Made by a program: the position numbers and the translations under genes
Shown here: positions 26,776-36,679 of the stretch, piece after piece
Numbering within the stretch: the stretch's first letter is position 1
How the letters are laid out: each line of letters starts with the position of its first letter
Assembly (NCBI RefSeq): GCF_003719195.1
Contig: NZ_CP024996.1
Location: 5,146,001-5,210,000 of the forward strand
Direction: 5' to 3'
DNA from: Herbaspirillum rubrisubalbicans
GTDB taxonomy: Bacteria > Pseudomonadota > Gammaproteobacteria > Burkholderiales > Burkholderiaceae_D
DNA length: 64,000 nt
The notes under the pieces: generated by a model
What the model was told of the DNA's origin: nothing
Seen by the model: the letters and a program-made list of their open reading frames with translations, nothing else
The model's database searches: none

Positions 26776-28980
26776 ATGCCTCGCACGGTATTGAACTCGG
26801 CCGTCGCCGCTGCAGTTCTCATGAGCGCGCAGGGCGCCTTCGCCGCCGACTCGTCACCGACACAGAACAAGTCTGATGCGGCGCCTCAAGAGCAGACAGC
26901 CTTGCCGACCGTCACCGTCTCGGGGCGCTCCGATACGGCAACCACCGAAGGTAGCGGCTCCTACACCACAGGCACCACAGCGGCCGCCACGCACCTGCCA
27001 CTATCGCTGCAGGAAACACCTCAGTCGGTGACGGTAGTCACGCGCCAGCGCATGGACGACCAGCAATTGAATTCGGTGCAGGGTGTACTGGATAACACGC
27101 CGGGGATCTCGTCTTACCAGTCCGATAGCGAGAGGACGAGTTTCTATTCACGCGGGTTCTTGATCAACAACGTTCAGTACGATGGCATTCCCACTGTCGT
27201 CGGCAACACCGTCAACGGCAGCGGCATCAGCGCCATCGATACCTCGTTCTATGACCGTGTCGAGGTGGTGCGTGGCGGTTCTGGCTTACTCACCGGAACC
27301 GGCAATCCCTCGGCAGCCATCAATCTTGTGCGTAAAAGACCGACCCAAGACTTCTCGGCATCGGCCTCGCTCAGTGCAGGGAGCTGGGATACTCACCGCG
27401 CAACGGCCGACATCTCGACGCCCTTGACTGCGGACGGTCGCATCCGCGCGCGCGTGGTCGCAACCGATCAAGAAGGACACTCTTACATCAATGGCTACAA
27501 GCCGGAGAAAAAATCGTTTTACGGCATCGTCGAGGCCGATCTGAGCCCGAGAACGACGGCGAGCCTGGGCTTTGACTACCAGGACTTGACGTCCACGGGT
27601 TCTACCTGGGGCGGTTTGCCGCTGTGGTTCAGCAACGGTACGCAAGCCAGTTACTCCCCGTCCCAAAGCTACGCGCAGGACTGGAGCCATTGGGACAACA
27701 CCTACAAGACGGCGTTTGCCGCAATTGATCACCGATTCGACAATGGCTGGAAACTGCGTGCCATCGCCAACCAGTACCGCACCGAATACAACGCCGAACT
27801 GCTCGGTCTGGTCGGCCGTCCCGATGCCAGCACCGGATTGGGCTTCTTCCCCAACGGCGCGTATCCGGTCGGGCTCGCCTCCAACGGTAGCAGTCGTCAA
27901 AATACCTTCGATGTGATGGCCAGCGGTCCCTTTGAACTGCTGGGCCGTCAACATGAGCTGGTGGTGGGCGCCACGACTTCGCGCCGCACTTCCAACCAGA
28001 ACGACGTTGCACCGTTCTATGCTGGTTTTAGCCCAGTCAATATCTATGACCTGAGCACCCCCTTTGCCCGCCCTGACTTCGCGGCGATGAACTGGGCGCC
28101 GACCCGCACCGAAATCAAACAGAGCGGTGTCTATAGCGCAGCCCGGTTCTCGCTGGCCCAACCCTTGAAACTCATCGTTGGCGGTCGCTTGAGCAACTAT
28201 GAAATCGACGATAGCGTCAGCGGCTCGGCAATGCACTACAAGAAGAACAGTGTCTTCACTCCCTATGCGGGATTGGTCTACGACATCAACAACATCTATT
28301 CGACCTACGTCAGCTACACGCGCATCTTCAACCCGCAAACCGACTATCAGGATAGCAAGGGCAACGTGCTCACGCCGGCCACCGGGAAAACCACCGAAAT
28401 CGGCCTCAAAGGCGCTTATCTGGACGGGCGTCTGAATGCATCGGTGGCCGTGTTCGAGACCAAGCTGGACAACGCGGCCCAAATCGTGGCCGGCGCCTTT
28501 ACACCGAGTGGCGCCCAAGCCTACACAGGCGTAGATGGCACCAAGTCGCGCGGTATAGAAGTGGATCTGCAGGGTGAACTGACACGCGACTGGAACATTT
28601 ATGCCGGCCTCTCTCACTTCGCGGCGCAAGATGGCAATGGCGTGCGCTTGAATTCGCAAATCCCGCGCACCACGGCGCAACTTTTCACTACTTACCGACT
28701 GCCCGGACAGTGGAGCAAGCTGACGCTGGGCGGCGGTGTCAAATGGCAGAGCCGCTTCTACGAAGCGGCCAATACTGGCACCAGTACGCTGGGTGGAGAG
28801 CAGGGGGCTTACGCCCTGGCATCACTGATGGCGCGTTACGCAGTCTCGACGAAGACCACCGTGACGGTCAACGTCAACAACCTGTTCGACAAGAAATACG
28901 CGTTGCAAAAGGGTGATTTCGATACCGTGACGTATGGCGCACCACGCAACGCGATGGTGACGCTTGCCTACAAATATTGA
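26776..28980 (+). CDS. TonB-dependent siderophore receptor
   Basis: 734 residues from ATG 26776, which gives a clean signal peptide (MPRTVLNSAVAAAVLMSAQGAFA). The frame is open to an ATG at 26668, but that start touches the Fur box. The TonB box region is around LPTVTVSG. The plug carries PLSLQETPQSVTVVTRQRMDDQQLNSVQGVLDNTPGIS and VEVVRGGSGLLTGTGNPSAAINLVRKRP. The beta-barrel ends with the outer-membrane signature NLFDKKYALQ...PRNAMVTLAYKY. It imports a ferric siderophore across the outer membrane. No siderophore synthesis genes are nearby, so it probably takes up a xenosiderophore. Confidence 0.93.
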   Translation: MPRTVLNSAVAAAVLMSAQGAFAADSSPTQNKSDAAPQEQTALPTVTVSGRSDTATTEGSGSYTTGTTAAATHLPLSLQETPQSVTVVTRQRMDDQQLNSVQGVLDNTPGISSYQSDSERTSFYSRGFLINNVQYDGIPTVVGNTVNGSGISAIDTSFYDRVEVVRGGSGLLTGTGNPSAAINLVRKRPTQDFSASASLSAGSWDTHRATADISTPLTADGRIRARVVATDQEGHSYINGYKPEKKSFYGIVEADLSPRTTASLGFDYQDLTSTGSTWGGLPLWFSNGTQASYSPSQSYAQDWSHWDNTYKTAFAAIDHRFDNGWKLRAIANQYRTEYNAELLGLVGRPDASTGLGFFPNGAYPVGLASNGSSRQNTFDVMASGPFELLGRQHELVVGATTSRRTSNQNDVAPFYAGFSPVNIYDLSTPFARPDFAAMNWAPTRTEIKQSGVYSAARFSLAQPLKLIVGGRLSNYEIDDSVSGSAMHYKKNSVFTPYAGLVYDINNIYSTYVSYTRIFNPQTDYQDSKGNVLTPATGKTTEIGLKGAYLDGRLNASVAVFETKLDNAAQIVAGAFTPSGAQAYTGVDGTKSRGIEVDLQGELTRDWNIYAGLSHFAAQDGNGVRLNSQIPRTTAQLFTTYRLPGQWSKLTLGGGVKWQSRFYEAANTGTSTLGGEQGAYALASLMARYAVSTKTTVTVNVNNLFDKKYALQKGDFDTVTYGAPRNAMVTLAYKY

Positions 28981-29055
28981 TCTTCCCGCAGACACGCGCT
29001 TGTCGCCCATCGGACAAGCGCCAACATTGAATTCTTCATTATCGAGAACACTTCC

Positions 29056-29511
29056 ATGTCCCAACAGCCCTCACCTTCCTCCGCCTCCAACCGGGCCATG
29101 AGCCCCCCAAACAAGACCGCCTTATTCTGGTTGACCACAGCCGTTGGCGCCGTGCTTTTCGTGACCTTCCAGTTGTTCTTCTACGTCAATGACTTTGTCA
29201 GGGCGCATGGAGCAACACCGGCCATCACATTCGAGACCAATGTCCTGTGGATGTTTTCTGCGTACTACGGCTGCTGGATCGTCACGGTGCTTCTGGCACT
29301 GACCGGAACCCGCAAGGCGCAGTGGCTTACCCTGGTCCTGGGTGCCCTGCTTGTCGTTCTCAATACCCTAGGCGGAATCTCCGACGGCTTGCGCGATGGC
29401 TGGCACGTCGCCTTCTCCGCAATATTCTTCATTTCATTGCCCGGTGTGTTCGCCATTGCGGTCACCTGGCGCAACATCAACAACAAAGGAAACAGCCATG
29501 TCGATGAATAA
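29056..29511 (+). CDS. Four-helix inner membrane protein of unknown function
   Basis: 151 residues. A polar, Ser/Pro-rich N-terminus of about 24 residues is followed by four predicted membrane helices (FWLTTAVGAVLFVTFQLFFYV, VLWMFSAYYGCWIVTVLLAL, WLTLVLGALLVVLNTLGG, VAFSAIFFISLPGVFAIAV). I do not recognise the family. It follows the siderophore receptor by 75 bases on the same strand and overlaps the next gene, so it may be in the iron-controlled operon. A possible role in siderophore handling is a guess from context only. Confidence 0.75.
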   Translation: MSQQPSPSSASNRAMSPPNKTALFWLTTAVGAVLFVTFQLFFYVNDFVRAHGATPAITFETNVLWMFSAYYGCWIVTVLLALTGTRKAQWLTLVLGALLVVLNTLGGISDGLRDGWHVAFSAIFFISLPGVFAIAVTWRNINNKGNSHVDE

Positions 29512-29899
29512 TTCAGATTTCCCCCTGGTATGGATGAGCTTTACGCGAGAGCCTGGGCATGATCACGAGCAGGACTACGCCGACTTCGAGGCCAATTTGC
29601 AGCGCGAGGAAGCCTTCGTCATCCTGACCGATACCGTCCCTGAAGAAAACCATGAGCATTCACCGGAAGAAAAGAAACGCACTGCGCTCTGGATGAAAAA
29701 GCACAAGGATCAATTGCGAAAGCTGGTTCTGGCAATGGTCGTGGTCGAACCCAACTCGGCGAAACGTCTTGGCTTCAAGGCTTTTTCTGTAGTTTTCGCC
29801 AAGTTCTGGGGCTACCCTCTACTGCTGGCCAGCTCACGTGAGCAGGCCGAGCAGATGGCCAGAGAACTCCTCGCGGAGAATGTGAAATCATCGGCCTGA
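29498..29899 (+). CDS. Small soluble protein of unknown function
   Basis: 133 residues starting MSMNNSDFPLVWMSFTREPG. It is acidic and rich in Glu and His in its first half (HDHEQDYADFEAN, EENHEHSPEEKKR), then has an amphipathic C-terminal half ending in SREQAEQMARELL. There is no signal peptide or membrane helix. No family is recognised. The ATG overlaps the end of the preceding membrane-protein gene by 14 bases, so translation is likely coupled. The genes form a receptor-membrane protein-soluble protein set under one Fur box. Confidence 0.72.
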   Translation: MSMNNSDFPLVWMSFTREPGHDHEQDYADFEANLQREEAFVILTDTVPEENHEHSPEEKKRTALWMKKHKDQLRKLVLAMVVVEPNSAKRLGFKAFSVVFAKFWGYPLLLASSREQAEQMARELLAENVKSSA

Positions 29900-30049
29900 T
29901 GACTCAGGCCCGTGTGGAATCATCCAGATTGCAAATAACGTGATCGCCGAAGCGACGCTATCGGTCAGCGTGTGCAGCATCGGCGATCAGCGCCCGGTTC
30001 TGGATCAGAACACTCGCCACAGCCTGTGTCCTTGTCTCATATCGCGCGC

Positions 30050-33000
30050 TCAATCCGTCATGGATGACCGCTTCGACCAGAACTTCCAGAAGGCCGGACC
30101 TGCCCCCTGAACCGCTGGCGCTTCCCCTTCGTCCTTGTCATGCGCCAGCTTGTACAACAGCGGCAACACCAGCAAGGTCAGCGCCGTCGAGGACAGGATG
30201 CCGCCGATGACCACGGTCGCCAGGGGGCGCTGGACTTCCGCACCGGTTCCGGTGGCAAGAGCCATGGGGACAAAACCGAGGGAGGCCACCAATGCCGTCA
30301 TCAAGACCGGACGCAAACGGGTCATGGCTCCCTCGTCAATGGCGTCATCCAACGAACGCCCTTCCTCGCGCAAACTACGGATGAAGGAGATCATCACCAA
30401 TCCATTAAGCACCGCCACGCCTGACAAGGCGATGAAACCCACAGCGGCCGAGATCGACATGGGAATGCCGCGCATGGCCAGCGCGAGAATGCCGCCGGTC
30501 AGTGCAAACGGAATACCGGTAAACACCAGCATCCCATCCTTGACGTTGCCAAACATCGCAAACAACAGGACGAAAACCATCAACAAGGCAACCGGAATGA
30601 CGATCTGCAGACGCTGTGTCGCCGATTGCAGGTTTTCAAACTGGCCGCCCCACGTAGTCCAGTAGCCGGAAGGAATCTTCACTTCGGACTGCAACTGGCG
30701 CTCGGCATCGGCCACAAAGCCCCCCAGGTCGCGGCCACGCACGTTGGCACTGACCACGATGCGACGCTTGCCATCTTCCCGGCTGATCTGATTGGGACCG
30801 GGAGCAATGTTGAGCGTGGCCACCTCGCTGAGCGGGATATAGCTGGTGCGCGCGGCGTCCTCTTGCAAAGGCAATGCGAGCGGCAGGCGACGGATCGCCT
30901 CCAGATCGGTACGTGCATCGTCGGGCAGGCGCACCACGATACCGAAGCGGCGGTCGCCCTGGAACAGGGTGCCAGCTTGCTTGCCGCCGATGGCGGTGGC
31001 AATCGTATCCTGGATGTCCGAGACGTTGAGCCCATAACGCGCCGTCTTCTGGTGATCGATGTCCACCGTCAGCATCGGCAAGCCCGTGGTCTGCTCAATC
31101 TTGACTTCGGTGGCGCCAGGGATCTTCTCCAGCACGGCCGAAATCTTGCCAGCAGTCTCATTGAGCACGTCCATATCATCGCCGAAGACCTTCACCGCGA
31201 CGTCACTGCGCACGCCTGAGATCAACTCGTTGAAGCGCAGTTGAATGGGCTGCGAGAATTCGTAGTTATTCCCCGGGATCTTGGCCACTTCTGCCTGAAT
31301 CGCTGCCAGCAACTCCTCATGCGTCTTCCTGGGCTTGGGCCACTGCTCTTGCGGCTTGAGCATGATGTAGCCATCGGAGATGTTCGGCGGCATCGGATCG
31401 GACGCCACTTCTGCCGTACCGGTACGGGCGAACACCCGTTCCACTTCGGGGAATTTCTGTTTCAGCGTCTTTTCGAGCTGCTTTTGCATTTCGAGAGACT
31501 GGCTCAGGCTGGTGCCCGGAATCCGCAGCGCCTGGATCGCCATGTCGCCTTCGTTCAGGCTGGGGACGAATTCGGTACCCAAGCGCGTGGCGACGGCGCC
31601 GCAGACGACGATAAGCGCGCCAGCAAAGGTCAGCACGACGGCCTTGTTGTCCATGATGCGCTTGAGCATGGGCTCATACATGCGCTTGGCCCACACCACC
31701 ATGAAGTTTTCTTTCTCGGCCACCTTCTCGCCAATGAACAGGGCAATGGCCGCCGGAATGAACGTGACCGACAGGATCATGGCCCCCATCAGGGCCGCCA
31801 CCACGGTAAATGCCATCGGCGTAAACATCTTGCCTTCGACCCCGGTCAAGGCAAACATCGGCAGATACACGATCATGATGATCAACTGGCCGAACAGCAG
31901 GGGACGGCGCGCCTCCTTGGCGGCGGCAAATACTTCATGGAAGCGTTCGCTGCGGGTTAGCGTTCTGCCGTGATGCTGCTGTGCGTGGGCCAGGCGGCGC
32001 ACGCAGTTTTCCACGATCACCACGGCGCCATCGATGATGATGCCGAAATCGAGCGCACCAAGACTGAGCAGGTTGGCACTGACCTTGTTGGTCACCATCC
32101 CGGTGAAGGTAAAGAGCATGGCCAGCGGAATGACGGTCGCCGTGATGATGGCAGCACGGATGTTGCCGAGGAAGACAAACAGCACTGCCACCACCAGCAA
32201 TGCGCCTTCGACCAGGTTTTTCTTGACCGTGGCGATGGCCTTGTCGACCAGTACCGTGCGGTCATAGACGGTGACCGCCTCCACTCCCTTGGGCAAGGTA
32301 CGATTGATCTCGCGCATCTTCTTGTCCACCGCCTGCGAGACCTTGCGGCTGTTTTCGCCGATCAGCATGAACACGGTGCCCAGCACCACTTCGCGACCAT
32401 TTTCGGTGGCCGCACCGGTGCGCAGTTCGCGGCCGATGTCGACTTGCGCGACGTCGCGCACGCGAATGGGCACGCCCTTCACATTGGCCAGCACGATATT
32501 GCCGATATCCTCGGTCGAGCCGACCTGGCCGGGAGCGCGGATGAGGTATTGCTCGCCGCGGCGCTCGATATAGCCCGCGCCGACATTGTTGTTGTTCTTT
32601 TCCAGCGCCTTGATGACCGTATCCATCGTCATGCCGTAGGAAGCCAGCTTTTCCGGGGACGGCGCCACCAGATATTCCTTGGCGAAGCCGCCGATGGTAT
32701 TGATCTCGGTCACGCCTGGCACCAGGCGCAACTGCGGCTTGATGACCCAATCCTGGATTTCGCGCAGGTCGGTCGGGGTATAGGGTGTGCCATCGGCTTT
32801 GCGCGCATCGTCTTTGGCCTCGACGGTCCAGAGATAGATCTCGCCCAGCCCGGTCGATATCGGCCCCATACCGGGGTCGATGCCGGGCGGCAGTTGACTT
32901 CTGGCTTGCTGGATGCGCTCATTGACCAACTGCCGGGCGAAATAGATATCGGTGCCATCCTGGAAGATCACGGTCACCTGCGACAGGCCGTAGCGCGACA

Positions 33001-33253
33001 GCGAGCGCACCTGTTCCAGATGGGGCAAGCCGGACATGACCGTCTCGATCGGATAACTGATGCGTTGTTCGGTCTCCAGCGGCGAGTAGCCCGGCGCTGC
33101 CGTATTGATCTGCACCTGCACGTTGGTAATGTCGGGGACGGCGTCGATAGGCAGCTTCTGGTAGCTGTAGAGCCCATATGCGCCCATCCCCAGCACCGCC
33201 AGCAGGACCAACCATCGATGCTCGATGGCAAAGCGAATGATGCGTTCAAACAT
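30050..33253 (-). CDS. czcA: Heavy-metal efflux RND permease, CzcA family
   Basis: 1067 residues. The HME-RND N-terminus (MFERIIRFAIEHRWLVLLAVLGM, LPIDAVPDITNVQVQINT) and the helix-4 signature LGALDFGIIIDGAVVIVEN mark it as a CzcA-type pump. The DFG-IIDG-VVxVEN sequence is found in Co/Zn/Cd exporters rather than Cu/Ag CusA-type ones. Further motifs are GTEFVPSLNEGDMAIQ and the second-half LSGVAVLNGLVMISF. It drives proton-coupled export of divalent cations with CzcB and CzcC. It is the last gene of the minus-strand operon czcI-czcC-czcB-czcA, 29 bases after czcB. Confidence 0.94.
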   Translation of the reverse strand: MFERIIRFAIEHRWLVLLAVLGMGAYGLYSYQKLPIDAVPDITNVQVQINTAAPGYSPLETEQRISYPIETVMSGLPHLEQVRSLSRYGLSQVTVIFQDGTDIYFARQLVNERIQQARSQLPPGIDPGMGPISTGLGEIYLWTVEAKDDARKADGTPYTPTDLREIQDWVIKPQLRLVPGVTEINTIGGFAKEYLVAPSPEKLASYGMTMDTVIKALEKNNNNVGAGYIERRGEQYLIRAPGQVGSTEDIGNIVLANVKGVPIRVRDVAQVDIGRELRTGAATENGREVVLGTVFMLIGENSRKVSQAVDKKMREINRTLPKGVEAVTVYDRTVLVDKAIATVKKNLVEGALLVVAVLFVFLGNIRAAIITATVIPLAMLFTFTGMVTNKVSANLLSLGALDFGIIIDGAVVIVENCVRRLAHAQQHHGRTLTRSERFHEVFAAAKEARRPLLFGQLIIMIVYLPMFALTGVEGKMFTPMAFTVVAALMGAMILSVTFIPAAIALFIGEKVAEKENFMVVWAKRMYEPMLKRIMDNKAVVLTFAGALIVVCGAVATRLGTEFVPSLNEGDMAIQALRIPGTSLSQSLEMQKQLEKTLKQKFPEVERVFARTGTAEVASDPMPPNISDGYIMLKPQEQWPKPRKTHEELLAAIQAEVAKIPGNNYEFSQPIQLRFNELISGVRSDVAVKVFGDDMDVLNETAGKISAVLEKIPGATEVKIEQTTGLPMLTVDIDHQKTARYGLNVSDIQDTIATAIGGKQAGTLFQGDRRFGIVVRLPDDARTDLEAIRRLPLALPLQEDAARTSYIPLSEVATLNIAPGPNQISREDGKRRIVVSANVRGRDLGGFVADAERQLQSEVKIPSGYWTTWGGQFENLQSATQRLQIVIPVALLMVFVLLFAMFGNVKDGMLVFTGIPFALTGGILALAMRGIPMSISAAVGFIALSGVAVLNGLVMISFIRSLREEGRSLDDAIDEGAMTRLRPVLMTALVASLGFVPMALATGTGAEVQRPLATVVIGGILSSTALTLLVLPLLYKLAHDKDEGEAPAVQGAGPAFWKFWSKRSSMTD

Positions 33254-33282
33254 GATTGTCGTCTCTCTTGAAGTCGCCGCTC

Positions 33283-34497
33283 TCAGTGGCTGTGCTCGGC
33301 GGAACCCTTACCCAGTTCCGCCTTGATGGCGAAGCTGCCGGTAGCGGCATATTCGGTACCGGCATCGATGCCGGACTTGATTTCAACGAACTTTCCACTG
33401 GCGCGCCCGAGGGTCACCTCCTGGGCCGCGAAACCGCCGGGCACGCGCACGAAGACCACGTTCTTGCCATCAACGGTCTGGATCGCATCGGCTGCCACCG
33501 CGACCGGCACCTGCGCCTCATCGGAGACCACCTCGACATTGACGAACAGACCCGGGCGCCAGATCTCGCCGGTATTGGGCAACACCACATGGGCCTTGGC
33601 CGTGCGGCTCTGTTCACCAATCAGGGAACCCACATACGAGATATTGCCTTGGGCACTAGCGCTCAACGCGGTGGCCTGGACCACGACTTTCTCGCCGACG
33701 CGAACGACCTGCATGTCCTTGGGCGACACAATGATCTCGGCCCACACGCTGGAGAGATCGGAAATCAGGAAGGCGTTGACGTCTTCACGCACGGCCTCGC
33801 CCAGGCCGAGATGTTTCTCGACCACGGTCCCATCGAAGGGTGCGCGGATTTCATAACGGTTCAGGCTGCCAGAAGACCCGCTGGCCCCAATGGCGCGCAA
33901 CTTCTGCTGTGCATTGCGCACCGCCACCTCGGCTTCACGCAAGGCGCTCTGGGCTTGCAGATAATCCTGCTCGGCAGAAATCTTTTGTTCCCACAGCTTC
34001 TTTTCGCGCTGATAGGCCGTGCGGGCGAGGGACAGACGCTGCTCGGCATTGAGCAGTTCGGAACGCAGCTCCGAGATGGCGCTGCTGTTGATGACGGCCA
34101 GCACCTGTCCCTTCTTCACCTTCTGCCCCAGAGTGGCCGATACCGACTCGACGATGCCGGCCACCTGCGGCACGACATGGGCGGTGCGATCTTCATTGAA
34201 GCGAATCTCGCCCGGCAACTGCAGGCTGGAAGTGATCTGCATGGCGCCGGCCGTCTTGAGCTCGATGGCAGCAGCGGCCATCTGCTCCTGGTCCAGTGCG
34301 ATCTTTCCCTCTTCCTTGTGATCGCTGCCCTGGTCCTCGCCGGGATGTTCGTTGTCCTGATGGCCGCCCTCTTCCTGATGGGCAGATGGCTTTGCGTTCT
34401 CCCCTTGCGAACCGTTGCCCTTCATCAGGGTGATCCCCGCGACAAGCGCTGCCATGACGATGATGGTCGCGATGGTGAATGTCTGTTTCTGGCTCAT
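33283..34497 (-). CDS. czcB: Heavy-metal efflux adaptor, CzcB family
   Basis: 404 residues with one N-terminal membrane segment (FTIATIIVMAALVAGITLM). A His/Glu/Asp-rich stretch follows (HQEEGGHQDNEHPGEDQG and beyond, residues about 39-65), likely metal-binding as in CzcB/CusB relatives. The adaptor core includes GEIRFNEDRTAHVVPQVAGIVESV and RYEIRAPFDGTVVEKHLGLGEAV. It bridges CzcA and CzcC and may deliver metal to the pump. It lies between czcC (eight-base gap) and czcA. Confidence 0.92.
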   Translation of the reverse strand: MSQKQTFTIATIIVMAALVAGITLMKGNGSQGENAKPSAHQEEGGHQDNEHPGEDQGSDHKEEGKIALDQEQMAAAAIELKTAGAMQITSSLQLPGEIRFNEDRTAHVVPQVAGIVESVSATLGQKVKKGQVLAVINSSAISELRSELLNAEQRLSLARTAYQREKKLWEQKISAEQDYLQAQSALREAEVAVRNAQQKLRAIGASGSSGSLNRYEIRAPFDGTVVEKHLGLGEAVREDVNAFLISDLSSVWAEIIVSPKDMQVVRVGEKVVVQATALSASAQGNISYVGSLIGEQSRTAKAHVVLPNTGEIWRPGLFVNVEVVSDEAQVPVAVAADAIQTVDGKNVVFVRVPGGFAAQEVTLGRASGKFVEIKSGIDAGTEYAATGSFAIKAELGKGSAEHSH

Positions 34498-34505
34498 GTT
34501 TTATC

Positions 34506-35792
34506 TCACTCGGCTGGAGAGGTCTCGATGCCGGCCAGACGATCCAGGTCTGCGGCTGCTTGGAATGCAGTAGAAAGCGCTTTCCAGTACTGCGCTTTGG
34601 CTTGGAAATAGGCGCGTTGGGCGTCAAGGACATCCAGATATCCGAACTTCCCCAGTTCGAATCCTGTGCGTGCTGCCTGGTAGGCCGATTGCGCTGCGGG
34701 GACGATCTCATCGCGCAAGGCGGTGGCCTCTTCCCTGGCATTGCGCAGGCGCTCGAAGCTCTGCGCGGCCTCGCTCTGCATCTGCACTTCGATGACTGAC
34801 AGCGTGTCCCGCGCGATATCGACACGTTTGAGGGCTTCGAGCTCATTGCCTTTGTTGCTGTCAAAGACAGGAATGGGAACCGAAAAGCCGACCACCCACA
34901 TGTTCCGAGCGTTTGATTCATCGCGCTTGTTGCCCAGGGTCAGGCTCACATCGGGCGTGCGTTTGCTGGTCTCGATACTGGCCAGCGCACGCCGACGCTC
35001 CACTTCCAGCTGGGCCAGCCTGACGGTGGGACCGCTAGCGACCTTCTCGGTCAGTTGCGCAATGGCCGGCAAGGGCGGCAGCGACTCGACGCCATGGTCG
35101 GTCAGTTCAAAGCCATTGCCGACGCTGCCCCATAAGGTCGCCAATTTCTTCTGCGCGACAGTGAGATCGCTATTGGCTTCATTGAGCTCCAGCCGCGCAC
35201 TGGATTGCGCTACCTGCGCCTTGGTTTGCTCGACGGGAGAAATCTTTCCTGCCATGACGCGCCGTCCCGTCATCTGCGCCGAGGTGTTGGCCAGACCCAG
35301 CAGTTCGCTGGCCAGACGCTGGCGCTCGGCGGCCACCATGACGTCGTAGTACGCAGCCACTACGCCGGCGCGTATTTCGGTACGCTTGACGGCATAATCC
35401 AGCAATGCCATATCGCGCGCACGCTGGGCAGCGTCAATACGCACGCTGCGCTTGCCGCCAAGTTCGATGGGCTGCGTGATCTGGTAGGTGGTAGTCCGGC
35501 TGGACTTGCGGAAATCCTCGATCAACGCCGAAAACTCTGGATTGGGTCTGGCGCCGGCCTGGAGGATCGTCGCCTCGACCGCCTCGATCTCTTTTCTGGC
35601 GGCGGCGAGCGTCTTGTTCTGCTCGAATGCCAGGCTGATCGCAGCCGGCAGCGACAGCAGTCGAGTTTCTTTATCTAACGCTGACGCCGTGGAGGGCGGA
35701 TTGTATTGCGTAGTTGAAGGCGCAATGGATTGCGCTTGGCTGGAGCCGGCCGCGAGCAGCGCGAGCCCCAGCAAGAAGCTGTGCCGATACAT
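34506..35792 (-). CDS. czcC: Heavy-metal efflux outer membrane channel, CzcC family
   Basis: 428 residues with a signal peptide (MYRHSFLLGLALLAAGSSQAQS). The outer membrane efflux repeats contain LPAAISLAFEQNKTLAAARKEIEAVEATILQAGARPNPEFSALIEDF and YQITQPIELGGKRSVRIDAAQ, which is the CzcC-specific pattern. No lipobox is present, as is usual in CzcC. It provides the outer-membrane exit duct of the metal pump. Confidence 0.92.
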   Translation of the reverse strand: MYRHSFLLGLALLAAGSSQAQSIAPSTTQYNPPSTASALDKETRLLSLPAAISLAFEQNKTLAAARKEIEAVEATILQAGARPNPEFSALIEDFRKSSRTTTYQITQPIELGGKRSVRIDAAQRARDMALLDYAVKRTEIRAGVVAAYYDVMVAAERQRLASELLGLANTSAQMTGRRVMAGKISPVEQTKAQVAQSSARLELNEANSDLTVAQKKLATLWGSVGNGFELTDHGVESLPPLPAIAQLTEKVASGPTVRLAQLEVERRRALASIETSKRTPDVSLTLGNKRDESNARNMWVVGFSVPIPVFDSNKGNELEALKRVDIARDTLSVIEVQMQSEAAQSFERLRNAREEATALRDEIVPAAQSAYQAARTGFELGKFGYLDVLDAQRAYFQAKAQYWKALSTAFQAAADLDRLAGIETSPAE

Positions 35793-35861
35793 CGAATTCT
35801 CCGGTAATGAAAAGGGGAATTCGGCGAGAGCAGTTGGTGTGTGGGGATTGTCCTCGCCGAG

Positions 35862-36215
35862 TCAAGCGGCGAGCGGCCAATTGGGCTTGTCAGGCCCGTC
35901 GGCGATATGCGAGGCAGGATGGGGAAGGTGGGCTGGAGACGAGGCCTGCGCCGTGGCTGGTGCAATGATGACGATGGTGCTACCGGCCTGGACCGACTTC
36001 ATGGCACAAAAGTGGCACAGGGAACAGTCCATGTCGCGGTCACCGGGCTTTGATTTTTGGTAATCAGCCTGTTCATCCCCCTTCAAGGAAGGATGATCGT
36101 GATGCCCCAGATGCATCGGAACCCTATCATTTTCCGCTTGGCAATATGAGCCCACTGCCGCCCAGGAGAGCTGCACCGGCAACAGGAAAGCAAGCAAGAG
36201 GATCAGAGTGCGCAT
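35862..36215 (-). CDS. czcI: CzcI-like small periplasmic protein
   Basis: 117 residues with a signal peptide (MRTLILLLAFLLPVQLSWA). The mature part has HLGHHDHPSLKG and the CSLCHFCAMKS cysteine/histidine segment, then hydrophobic VIIAPATAQASSPAHLPHP. Size, position as first gene of a czcCBA operon and the His/Cys content match the CzcI group, proposed to modulate metal induction. The sequence is poorly conserved between species, so the name rests on layout as much as on similarity. Confidence 0.75.
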   Translation of the reverse strand: MRTLILLLAFLLPVQLSWAAVGSYCQAENDRVPMHLGHHDHPSLKGDEQADYQKSKPGDRDMDCSLCHFCAMKSVQAGSTIVIIAPATAQASSPAHLPHPASHIADGPDKPNWPLAA

Positions 36216-36679
36216 GGTTGGGACGAATGCTACGGCAGAGGTGCGAACAAAAAGATTGCCTGGTGATTACTGATTTGTAATGAATGCCGGAGTTGACTCG
36301 GTCTGCGTCTTGTCGGCATTCCCGATCTGGACGATGCCGTCATGCCGAAATGCCGTACTGAGTGCGGGCAGCGTCTGTCAGGCGCATCAGCATAGGCTCC
36401 ACCAAGGCCTACCCGGCAACGCCGGAATAACGATCACATGGGCATTTCGGCATCCTGCGCACTATTGGCATATTTCCTGCTAGAAGAGAAAGGTGTTGCA
36501 CTCCTGCCGCGCCGCCTCAACCAGTCGTCGCGGCAGTGCAACAAATCCTTTACCATGCGCCCCAGCAGCGGTTGTCGACGACAGAAGGCAGCCGCAATGC
36601 ATTGGCTGCACCGGCTTACCCGCTGGCCTGGCCATTGACGTGACGCATTCGTTATCCACGATCGATGATTGGTATTGCC
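36216..36679. other. Divergent intergenic region czcI / YitT-like gene
   Basis: 464 bases with no supported gene. Near czcI there are ATTAC-N6-GTAAT (36266-36281) and GAATGCCG/CGGCATTC (within 36282-36320) inverted repeats that could bind a regulator of the metal-efflux operon. No known czcR/cusR regulator gene is in the window. The rest shows nothing clear. Confidence 0.4.
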
